Made by a program: the position numbers and the translations under genes
Shown here: one piece after another, positions 1-8,400 of the stretch
Position numbering within the stretch: the first letter of the stretch is position 1
How the letters are laid out: each line of letters begins with the position of its first letter
The notes under the pieces: model-generated
Database searches by the model: none
What the model was told of the DNA's origin: nothing
The model's input: the letters and a program-made list of their open reading frames with translations, nothing else
Assembly (NCBI GenBank): GCA_031266115.1
Contig: JAISBQ010000169.1
Location: 1 to 14,698, forward strand
DNA from: Bifidobacteriaceae bacterium
GTDB lineage: Bacteria > Actinomycetota > Actinomycetes > Actinomycetales > WQXJ01
Reading direction: 5' to 3'
Length of the DNA stretch: 14,698 nt

Positions 1-2
1 TC

Positions 3-1043
3 GGCGACCACCGCGGGCTCGACGCGGTCGCTCGCGCAGTCTCGCGATCCTCGCTCTATGCCCCCGATCCGCGCGGGCCGACGGCGGCGCGGGAGGCCCT
101 GGCCGCACACTTCGGGGGATCGCCGGCGGATTATTGGCTGACTGCGAGCACGTCGGAGGCCTATTCGTGGGTGTTTGCCGATCTGACAGACCCCGGGGAT
201 GCGATCGCGATCCCCGCGCCCGGCTATCCGTTGATCGAACCGCTCGCCGCCCTCGCGTGCGTGCGTACCATCGCCTACCCGTGGCACTACCTGCACCCCT
301 ATGGCTGGTGGGCAGACACCGGGATGATCGCGGAGCTCGGCGCACGGGAGGATCTGCGAGCGTTTGTGCTGGTCAACCCCGAGAACCCCGCTGGCGTGTA
401 CACCGATGCCGCCACGGCGGACGCCGTCGTGGCGGCATGCCAACGCGCAGGGGCCGTGCTGATCAGCGACGAGGTGTTCGGCCCCTTCGCCCTGGATGGG
501 GAGCCGACCACTCTGGCGGGGGAGGATCGCGTGGTCACCGTCACCTTGGGCGGGCTGTCCAAGGCGCTGTGCGCCCCCCAACTCAAGCTCGCGTGGCTGC
601 GCCTGTCCGGGCCGCCCGCCTCGCTGGGACCGATCCGTGCCGCTCTCGATCAGATCGCCGACACCTACCTGTCCGTCGCCACCCCCGTCGCCCTGGCGCT
701 GCCCGAACTCTTGGAATTGTCCGATGACGTCGCGCGCGTGACCCGTGAGCGGTTGGCGGGCAATCTCGCCACCGTGCGCCGGGTCCTGGGCGACGCATCG
801 TACCGGGTGAGGCGGTGCGATGGGGGGTGGACCGCCATCGTCGATGTGCCGCGATACGTGCCCGATGGCGAACTGGTGATCCACCTCATGAACGACGCCC
901 ATCTCGCCGTGCACCCGGGCTGGTTCTACGACATTGCCGATGCCGGTGCGCTCGCGCTGTCCCTCCTGCCGGAGCCGGCGGACTTCGAGGACCGATGCCG
1001 GCGCCTTCGCGCGGCGGTGGACGCGTGGGATTCCGGGTGCTAA
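3..1043 (+). CDS. PLP-dependent aminotransferase, fold type I (5' partial)
   Basis: The reading frame is open from the window edge, so the N-terminal part (probably 60-90 residues, judged from the usual 380-430 aa) lies outside; 346 codons are present. Numbered from the first complete codon, the classical class I/II landmarks appear in order: a PLP-phosphate region around TASTSEAYSW (47-56), PAPGYP (71-76), NPENPAG (125-131) with the cofactor-contacting Asn, SDEVF (155-159) with the Asp that pairs with the pyridine nitrogen, and GLSKAL (184-189) in which Lys187 should form the Schiff base. HPGWFYD near the end resembles the substrate-binding tail of alanine/valine-type aminotransferases. Two usual residues differ: Phe replaces the Tyr of the DEVY motif, and Lys195 replaces the phosphate-binding Arg eight residues after the Schiff-base Lys. 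I think I recall LKLAW/LKLGW variants in one subfamily, so it is probably active. Substrate is unknown. It ends head-on against the minus-strand gene, overlapping by 4 bases. Confidence 0.9.
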   Translation, partial: GDHRGLDAVARAVSRSSLYAPDPRGPTAAREALAAHFGGSPADYWLTASTSEAYSWVFADLTDPGDAIAIPAPGYPLIEPLAALACVRTIAYPWHYLHPYGWWADTGMIAELGAREDLRAFVLVNPENPAGVYTDAATADAVVAACQRAGAVLISDEVFGPFALDGEPTTLAGEDRVVTVTLGGLSKALCAPQLKLAWLRLSGPPASLGPIRAALDQIADTYLSVATPVALALPELLELSDDVARVTRERLAGNLATVRRVLGDASYRVRRCDGGWTAIVDVPRYVPDGELVIHLMNDAHLAVHPGWFYDIADAGALALSLLPEPADFEDRCRRLRAAVDAWDSGC

Positions 1044-1678
1044 CCCTCAACGTACCGGCGCGCGGCGAGGTCGGGAGCCTTGGCCGTGAAGTCGGAGGGT
1101 TTCACGCGAAGGCTCGCCGTGGTGTGGACGATATAGGGGGTATCGGCGGTCACCCGGATGGTGCCGGGTCCCACTTTGGCTGACCGCAGGGCCCAGTACC
1201 CGTTGGCCTTGCGGACCCGCGTGGTCCCCAGGACCGCGTACCTGGTGGTTCCTGCGGCCTTGAATTCGACCGTGACCTTGCGGCCCAGCATCTCCTGAGA
1301 TGCCGATCCCCATACCAGGGCCCTGCGGCCCGTGGTGATCTTCCCCGTTGCTCCGAGTGGGCCGCTGACGCCATCGACCGAGAGGCTGGCCTTGCCGCGC
1401 ACGCGGATGGCGGTCTCTGCCTGGACTTTCTCCCCGCCCTCGTTCGCGACATGGACCGTGACCCGGTGGCGTCCGGCGAATCCGAACACGGACGGGTGGC
1501 CCGTGTCGCCCACCGTGAATCGGTTCAGACCGCCCACCAGCGGCCCATCGTGTTCCGCCGTGAGCATCAGGACAGACTTGGCGTCGGACCTCTCGCCGGC
1601 CGCGAGGGCGATATAGGCGTGCCAGGCCGTGACGGGCGTCGCGGAGGACACAACGATGTCGAGCGTGACTGGCTTCAC
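1040..1678 (-). CDS. Ig-like beta-rich protein, no signal peptide; possibly an N-terminally truncated remnant
   Basis: This is a 212-codon ORF starting at GTG and ending in TAG, which overlaps the aminotransferase stop. The frame is open upstream only to a stop at 1796-1798 and offers no other ATG or GTG. No Shine-Dalgarno-like sequence precedes the GTG, so the start is uncertain. The protein alternates hydrophobic and polar residues, as beta sandwiches do. Two Ig-like segments can be suggested: residues about 1-95 (starting VTLDIVVSS) and about 105-200, where the pattern RRALVWGSA...GRKVTVEF...GYWAL...GTIRVTADT resembles the accessory beta domains at the ends of actinobacterial secreted hydrolases and surface proteins. 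Such domains normally act outside the cell, yet no signal peptide or membrane segment is visible. Codon use looks like that of real coding sequence. It could be an intact cytoplasmic protein of unknown role, or the 3' remnant of a secreted protein whose front was lost when the toxin-antitoxin pair arrived. I cannot name a family. Confidence 0.6.
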   Translation of the reverse strand: MKPVTLDIVVSSATPVTAWHAYIALAAGERSDAKSVLMLTAEHDGPLVGGLNRFTVGDTGHPSVFGFAGRHRVTVHVANEGGEKVQAETAIRVRGKASLSVDGVSGPLGATGKITTGRRALVWGSASQEMLGRKVTVEFKAAGTTRYAVLGTTRVRKANGYWALRSAKVGPGTIRVTADTPYIVHTTASLRVKPSDFTAKAPDLAARRYVEG

Positions 1679-1754
1679 ACCGGCTCGGCTAGCGGCGATG
1701 CATGCCGGCGACTGCGAGCGGCGTCGGACCTGCTCCGCCAGAACACCCCGCGAG
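1679..1754. other. Gap between vapC and the 212-codon ORF
   Basis: This 76-base gap follows the toxin stop on the minus strand. It contains an ATGCAT flanked by CGGC/GCCG (about 1693-1709) that could form a weak imperfect hairpin. No T-run follows, so I do not call a terminator. No promoter or ribosome binding site for the downstream ORF is recognisable. Confidence 0.4.
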
Positions 1755-2150
1755 CTACACGGCCGTGACGGTGCACCAGCGGCCGGCCACCTGCGCTAGT
1801 GCCGTGTCCGCGGTCACCAGCGGCGCGTCCACCAGCCTCGCCAAGGCGACATAGGAAGCGTCATAGGCGGTGATCGATTCGCGCATGTGCCAGACCTGTT
1901 CCGCGACGGCCTCCCATGGCCACAGGTCCACCGCGAGTTCCATCAGTCCGGCCACGGCGAGGCGCCCCTGCCCCTCGGCGATGAGGCCCGCGAGGCAGCG
2001 GCGGCGGATGACGTTGGCCACCTCACACGGCAGCAGCGCTGGGGCCGCAAGGGTGTGGTTGGCGAGAGTTGCCGCGACCTCTTCGCCGCGGTGGCCTGGA
2101 TCCAGCAATAGCCAGACCGCTGCCGAGGCGTCCAGGACGGCACAGCCCAT
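1755..2150 (-). CDS. vapC: VapC-type PIN-domain ribonuclease toxin
   Basis: The gene encodes 131 aa, the normal length for VapC. PIN-domain toxins are Mg2+-dependent RNases that cut tRNA, rRNA or mRNA in the cytoplasm and are held inactive by their VapB partner. The four acidic positions of the PIN active site are all present: Asp7 in VLDASA, Glu43 in PCEVANVI, Asp97 in TAYDASYVALA and Asp115 in LVTADTAL. The surrounding motifs are those of mycobacterial-type VapC proteins, so the enzyme looks intact. The ATG lies 9 bases after the antitoxin stop. A GAGGTG Shine-Dalgarno overlaps that stop codon and leaves 5 bases to the ATG, which supports this start and translational coupling to the antitoxin. 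The RNA target cannot be read from sequence. Confidence 0.92.
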   Translation of the reverse strand: MGCAVLDASAAVWLLLDPGHRGEEVAATLANHTLAAPALLPCEVANVIRRRCLAGLIAEGQGRLAVAGLMELAVDLWPWEAVAEQVWHMRESITAYDASYVALARLVDAPLVTADTALAQVAGRWCTVTAV

Positions 2151-2159
2151 CTCCGCACC

Positions 2160-2390
2160 TCACCGTCTGTCGGCGCGAAGGTCGGCAGCAACCGCAGGAC
2201 CGTCCAGTGGAGGCATGGTCCGAGCGCGGGCACGGATTTCGGCGATGACGTCGGCATGTGGGCGGCGGGAGGCCTCCTCAGTCAGCACCGCCAAGACGTA
2301 CGCCTGCATCGACTGCCCGGCGCGTGCCGCGTTCGCCGCCAGAGTGTTGCGAACGGCCGGTGGGATGTTCCTGACCGTCATCGTCGTCAT
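2160..2390 (-). CDS. vapB: VapB/FitA-like ribbon-helix-helix antitoxin
   Basis: The gene encodes 76 aa from the chosen ATG. The N-terminal part, TVRNIP followed by a helix and then GQSMQAYVLAVL, fits the FitA/Arc-type ribbon-helix-helix fold: a short beta strand that enters the DNA major groove, then two helices that form the dimer. The C-terminal part (about residues 45-76, ending near GPAVAADLRADRR) would wrap and block the PIN toxin encoded immediately downstream. Three in-frame ATGs exist at 2405, 2390 and 2381. I prefer 2390 because the 2405 ATG lies inside the operator-like inverted repeat and adds a non-typical MHNDC leader. A -10-like CACAAT would place transcription start near 2390, implying a leaderless message. 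The 2381 ATG is a realistic alternative, because the beta strand begins right there. Binding of the antitoxin or the toxin-antitoxin complex to the repeat would give the usual autorepression. Confidence 0.88.
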   Translation of the reverse strand: MTTMTVRNIPPAVRNTLAANAARAGQSMQAYVLAVLTEEASRRPHADVIAEIRARARTMPPLDGPAVAADLRADRR

Positions 2391-2395
2391 GCAAT

Positions 2396-2422
2396 CATTG
2401 TGCATTCACATCATGCACAATG
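2396..2422 (-). promoter_or_regulatory. Operator-like inverted repeat of the vapBC pair
   Basis: This is a perfect 10-bp inverted repeat, CATTGTGCAT / ATGCACAATG, with a 7-base spacer. It is AT-richer than anything nearby and lies directly before the antitoxin start. Ribbon-helix-helix antitoxins bind such dyads to repress their own operon. It occurs exactly where autoregulation would need it. Confidence 0.75.
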
Positions 2423-2425
2423 CAA
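2397..2425 (-). promoter_or_regulatory. Candidate vapBC promoter overlapping the operator
   Basis: On the minus strand TTGCAT (about 2425-2420) and CACAAT (2402-2397) are separated by 17 bases. Both are partial matches to sigma-70-type -35 and -10 boxes (3/6 and 4/6). Transcription would begin near 2390, coinciding with the preferred antitoxin ATG. The assignment is weak by itself, but its overlap with the inverted repeat is what a repressible promoter would look like. Confidence 0.4.
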
Positions 2426-2454
2426 GCGTTGGTCCGTCTCGTGGCAGCGGCTCC

Positions 2455-5400
2455 TCACCGGCTTGGCTTGCGGCGACGCACCGCGGCGAACAGGAGAGCC
2501 GCCGCGCCCAGGCCCACGGCGACGAGCATCCATTGGGCGGCGATGCGCATGGCCGGGTTTGGACCCGTGGTGGACAGCGGGCGCAGCGTCGGTGCGGGAA
2601 CCGCGAAAGTCGCGTGGGTGCTGGGGGCGGGGGTCGCCGCGTTCGGACCGACCGACGCGGTGGGGCTCGCCGACGCCGAGGGCGTTGCCGACGCCAGGGG
2701 AGTAGACGTGGTGACGGCCCCCGTGCCTGGGGTCGGGGTGGTTCCGCCGCCGGACCCCCCGGTACCGGCGGCGTCATCGTCGCGTGGTGTCACCGACGCG
2801 GCCGTGACGGTGAACGTCACCGTGGCCGGGCCGGAGAAATCGCCGACTGCCTCGAACGTGTGGGTGCCCGCGGCCAGAGTGGACGGAACCGTCCACGTGA
2901 ACTGCGCCGACCCGTCCAGGCCTCCCAAAGTGGACCCCAGCGATATGGGATCGGACCGGACGGTCGCGTTGACCGTCTCGCCGGGCTGCAGGTTCACCAC
3001 CGTGAACCGGGTGGTGGATCCGACCTGGACCGACGTCTGATCGGCGCTCGCGGCGATCAATCCCACCCGCACCACGGCCGGCTCTGAGGTGTTCCCGGCG
3101 GGATCCACGAGGGTGACGGCCAGGATCTCACCGACCTCGGCGGCCGGAGCCAGGGTGACGGACCACATTTCGTCCGCCGCTACCTTGCCCCACCCGGCGA
3201 CGGACCCATCTGTTCGGGCAACCGCGACCTCGGCGTCAACCTCGCCGCGTCCCCGCACCGTGGCCCCGTCCGTGGGGCTGAGCGCTGCGGCGGTGGGTGC
3301 AACCCGGTCTATCACGACGGTGACTTCGCCAGACGTCTTGACCTGGCCGCGGTTGAACTGCACCGCCTGAACCACCGTCAGGACATCGCCATCGGCCGGG
3401 GTGTAACCGGCGGGTGGCATGACTACCCATGTGCCATCGGGCCACACCGGCATCCGCGACGTTGCGCCACCGGGGAACGTCACCGTGATGATGCCGCCCA
3501 CGTCGCCTTCCCCGCGCACGGCTGCACCGTTGGACGGGGTGACCGTGGGGGTGGGTGCGGGAGACTTGTCGGTGCGCACGGTCACGGAGTTGGGGTTTTC
3601 TCCGGCGGCGTCCCTGACGGTCACCGTCAGCGTCGTGCCATCGGCAACATCGCGCTCCGGCTGGCAGGTCCACATTGAGGCCACGGCGGTGGTCGAGCAC
3701 AGCTCAGCTCCCGTCGGGTCGCTGACCGTGACCTGCGAACCCGTCGGGGCGTCGCCAAACAGTGCCGACCCGTCGGTCGCATCCACGCCGGTCGGTGTCG
3801 CGTCGACTCTCGCCGTGACGGCATCCGATTCGACGCCGCCGCCCCCGGCCCGCACGCTGATGACCGCACCGTGCGGCTGCGGCGGGTTGAGGCCGGAGCA
3901 CAGGAACGTGCCCACGATAGTCGCGACGGTCTCGCAGATCACCTCGCCACTCGCCTGACGCACCGTGACGGTGGCGCCGGGAACGGCCGTCCCGCCCACG
4001 GCCGTCGCCGTGGCATACAGAATCGCCGGCGTGATGGATGGGCTACCCGTGAACTCGACTGTCTGCGTGGCCGAGTTGGGGCCACGCTCGCCGTTGACGG
4101 TGAAGTTGACTTCGGCGGTGCCGGGTCCGTACGCGGTCAGAGTCGTGGAGTAGACGCCGGCGCCCACATCGTTCACCGCGCCCACCACGCCGAACGTGGT
4201 CTCGACGGTGACGAGGTCACCGCCGGCACCCACCGGGTTGCCGAACTGATCCGACACGATCACGGTGACGATGGCCGCATCGGCCCCGCCCGCAGTCACG
4301 GTGGTCTTCGACAGGTTCATCGAGCTGGCGGACCCGCTCGCCGGGCCAGGTACCATGACGGCGATAGCCGGCGATCCGGACAGCTGCACCGCGGTCCCGT
4401 TGACGGAGACGCCGGCGACCACGGCGTAGGCACCGGCCTTGGTGCCGGTGAACTCGATCCACGACACGCCATCGGCGCCCGTCGCGGGTGTGGTCATCTC
4501 GTCGACCTCGCCGTCCGGTCTGGTGACGGACACGCCCGCGATGGCGCCGCTGACGTTCCCGCCTTCCGCATCGCGCAGGTGCACCTGGGCGCGGTGCACG
4601 GAGACGCCGTCCGCGACGATGCGGTCATCGGCCGTCGTGATGGTCAGTTCCGACAGGCTGGGCGAGACCTCTGCGGATGGTTGTTCACCCACGGTCACCT
4701 CGACCGGAGAGGACCCGATGTCGACAGCCGGGGTTCCCAGAGCGGCGTGAATGCGGTACGTACCCGGCACGGAGACCGAGGTGGTATGCGTCGCTGTGCC
4801 GGAATCCCCCGTGGTGACCGTCACGGTGCGGTTGTCCGGATCGGGTTCGAACCACAGGGTCACCGTGACGCCGCCCTTCGGGTTGCCGAACGCGTCGCGG
4901 GTGCGCACGGTCGCGGTGATCGACTCGTCCACCTCGACATGCGAGGTGGAGAGCTCCAACGCCGATGCCGCAGCATTCGGCGGGCCGGCCGCGAACGTCG
5001 CGATGCGGTTGCCCGCCGCCGGAATGGGGGTGGGGCCGCTCCCGCCGTCACGAGTGACGGTCACGGCGAACGCGCCGGCTACCGTCGACGTGACGTTGGC
5101 GACGTAGGTGCCGGGCGCGGTGCCGTCCTGGAAATCGGTCACGGTGGCCATCGCCTCGCCTACCACGCCCTGCGCCGAGGCATGAAGGCTCGTCGCGCGT
5201 CCGGTCAGGGGTGCGCCATCGGCGTCGGTGAGCGTGACTGTCACACGTCGATAGCCCTGCCCATCCGCGATCACTTCACCCTCGGCATCGACGGCGAAAG
5301 ACCCTGACCCCGGATCCGAAACGGTGGGCGCGAACGTGACCGTCACGGGAGAACCGTTCAGCGCCAGCGGTTCGTCCACGCCGGCCACCCGGACTGTCGC

Positions 5401-8400
5401 ATCCACCCGATATGCGCCGGGATCGGCCGCCGTGAAGTCGAGCCATGCGACGCCGTCCGCGTCAGACTGCGGTGTCGCGAGCTGCTCCGTGGTGCCGTCC
5501 GGTGCGGTGATCGTGATGGTTGCCAGGGCGCGGGGCACGGGGCGATCCTCGGCGTCGTGCAGGCGCACATGGGCGCGGTGGAAGTCGCTGCCGTTGGCGT
5601 AGACCGTGCTGCTCGCGGTGGGCACGGACAGCCGACTGTGCGACGGCGAGACCTGAGCCGCTGGCGTCCCGATGACGACATCGACCGGCGAGCCCGTGAT
5701 GTCGGCCCATGGCGAGCCGATCTGGGCATGCAGACGGTACGTGCCACTCACGTCGAGAACCATCGTCCGCGTCACGGTGCCGTGCTCTCCGGTCGTGACA
5801 TACATCTCGCCATCGGTGATCAGCGGGTCCACCCACAGGTAGACCTCGGTGTCCAGCACAGGATTGCCGAAGGCGTCGCGCACCGTGACCGTGGCCGTCG
5901 TTTCGTCGCCCACCTCGAACTGGGTCGCGCTGATCTCTAGAGACGATTGTGCCGGCGACGGATCGCCTGGCACGAACACGGCCAGCCGGTTGCCATCGGG
6001 AACCACGTCGAGGTCGGCGCCGTCTTCGCGCAGGGTGACGGCGACGGTAAACGTGCCGGCCAGGGTCGAGGTGATCTGCGTCTGGTAGTAGCCCGGCTCG
6101 CCGGTGGGGGCGAGGGGAGCGACGGTTGCCGTCTGGTTGGTGCCATCGATCACGGCCCGCGGGGTCAGGTCGCTCGTCCGCCCGTCGATCTGATTGCCGC
6201 ACTCGTCGAAGAGCCACACAGTCAAGGTGTGCTGATGGGCGCCATCGGCGGTGGCGTCTTGTGTCTGGGTGACATCGAAACCGGAGGTGTCCAGGTCGAC
6301 GGGCCCAGGGATAAAGGTCAAGGTTGTGGCCCCCGGCGTGGCTGGCTTGATGGCGAGCGCGTCGTTCCAGTTCACGCTCACATCCTTGATGCCCACCGAC
6401 AGGGAGGACACCGGCGCGATGTAGACGCCGTCGGAGTCTTCTTCGAAGTCTCCGACGAAGGCGCTGCCCAACGAGTCGCGGCCCGTCGCGGTGGCGTGCA
6501 ATGCGTCAGCCTCGCCGGTGATCGAGGTACCAGACGCCGAGACGAGGGTGACGGTGATCCAGTGGACATCCTGGTCGTTGGCGAGGACGGGCTCTTCGGA
6601 CAGTTCGTAGGTGGAATCATCGCTGGGAGTCGGAGCGGCGAAAGCCAACGTCGCCGTCGTGGGCACCGCGACTCCATCGAGTGTGGCGGAGACCGTCACA
6701 TTGCCATCGACGGTGGTCACCACGCCGATGGCGTAGGTTCCGTCCTCGCCGGTGATGCCACTCAGGCTGTCTCCCGGCGCGGGTGCCGCCTGACCGCCGA
6801 GGGTGAAGACCACCGGCAGGCCCGGAATCGGGTTGCCGTGCGCGTCGGTGGCTGTGAGCGTCACGGTGTGGGGCTCGGCGCCATCCGCTTCGCGAGACCC
6901 CGGCGTCCCCGTCAGTTCACTCAGGCCGCTGCCAAAGACCGGATCTCCGGGGGACACCACGACATCAAAGGGGGAGCCCGGCAACTCCTGGCCGGGATCG
7001 CCCCACGCGGCGTGGATCTCTACGGGACCCACCTGCGTGGGCGTGAAGTCGATCGCGGCACGGGCGCTGCCCACGGCGGTGGTGACGATGCCATCGGCCG
7101 GCAGCGTCATCGGTGGGACCGTCCAGAACCGCACCTCGGTGGGGCGGACGGGATTGCCGGTCTCGTCACGCAGGGTCGCGGTCGCCGTTGCCGGGTGTCC
7201 GGCTTTGACCGTTGGGGGCTCCACCAGGAACGTGGATGGGGTCCCGGGGAGCCCGGGGACGAACACGGCCGAGGCGGGTCCATCCGCGGACAGGGTGACC
7301 TGCGATCCATCCTGGGTGGCGAACACCGACACCTCATAGGTTCCGGCCGTGGTCGCCGTGAGGATGGCACGGTACACGCCGGGTGACGCTGTGGACTCGA
7401 AATCGCCGAGCGTCCCGCGAACCTCGCCGTTGCTCCCAGCGAGCACGGCCGTTCCGACGATCGTGATCCCCGTCATGTCGGTGATGGGGTTGCCCTCGCC
7501 GTCGGAAAGGGTGGCGCCCACGGCGTGGGTATCGCGGCCGTTGGCCACGACCTGGTCGGCCTGGCTGACGGTGAACTCGGAGCCGGCCGCCACCGGTCCA
7601 TGGGTGAAGACCGCCTCAAGCCGGCCGGTGGAACCGGTCGGTGTGATGACGTAGCCCGCCCACGTGACTTCCAGGTAGGCGGTGCTCGCCACAGTCGAAG
7701 TGACGCGCGCTGTGTATACCCCGCCGCCCTCGCTCCTCCACGGTGAGATACTTCCGCGGCCGAGCCCGCCTGGTGGGGTGACGCTGGCATCAAGGCTCCC
7801 CTCCTGGCCTTCCACGCCATGGCTGTAGATGTCACGCAACACCGCGCGCAGGGTGTGGTAACCGACACCATCGGCCACCACCGCCTGGCCGGCGTCCACC
7901 ACCTCGATGGTCGACCACAGCGGACTGACGCCACCGGACACGAACTCCAAGGCCACGCTGCCAGGCATGGCGACACCGTTGAGGTCGGCCGTGACCGTGA
8001 CGGTGTCAGGCCCGCTCGCCGTGATCTGTGCGGTATAGGTGCCGTCGGCTGTGGTGAAGCCGGTCAAGCTATGTCCCGGCGCCGCGGCGCCCGGCGCTCC
8101 CACGTGGAATTCCACCGGCGCTCCGACGATCGGGTTGCCGTATTCGTCGGCAGCCCGGACGGTGGCCACGTGGTAATCCCCGCCGTCCACGGGCTTGGTC
8201 CCTTCAGAACCGGTGAGTTCGGTCAGGCCCGGCCCGTAGGTGGGCGGCCCCGGTTGGACAGTGAGGGTCAGCGGTGAATCGGGCAGTGGTGTTCCTCCGA
8301 TGGCGGCGTGGACCTGATAAGTGATGGCGTCGGTAGCCGTGAGGACGATGGCGGCCCGTCCGGTTCCCTCGGCACTCGTCACGATGCCGTCGGCCGGCAG

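Noticed and set aside
1679..1754. Terminator hairpin after vapC
   Set aside because: The only hairpin is imperfect and short, and no T-rich stretch follows.
1870..3087. 405-codon plus-strand ORF
   Set aside because: It runs antisense across vapC, vapB and the 3' end of the giant gene. Its product is Arg/Gly/Ala-rich low-complexity sequence with no family resemblance, as expected from opposite frames in GC-rich DNA.
3871..5307. 478-codon plus-strand ORF opposite the giant gene
   Set aside because: Arg/Gly/His/Asp-rich translation without domain pattern. It mirrors the repeats of the minus-strand gene and has no ribosome binding site logic.
5947..7386. 479-codon plus-strand ORF opposite the giant gene
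   Set aside because: Same kind of antisense shadow; its length is explained by the scarcity of AT-rich stop codons.
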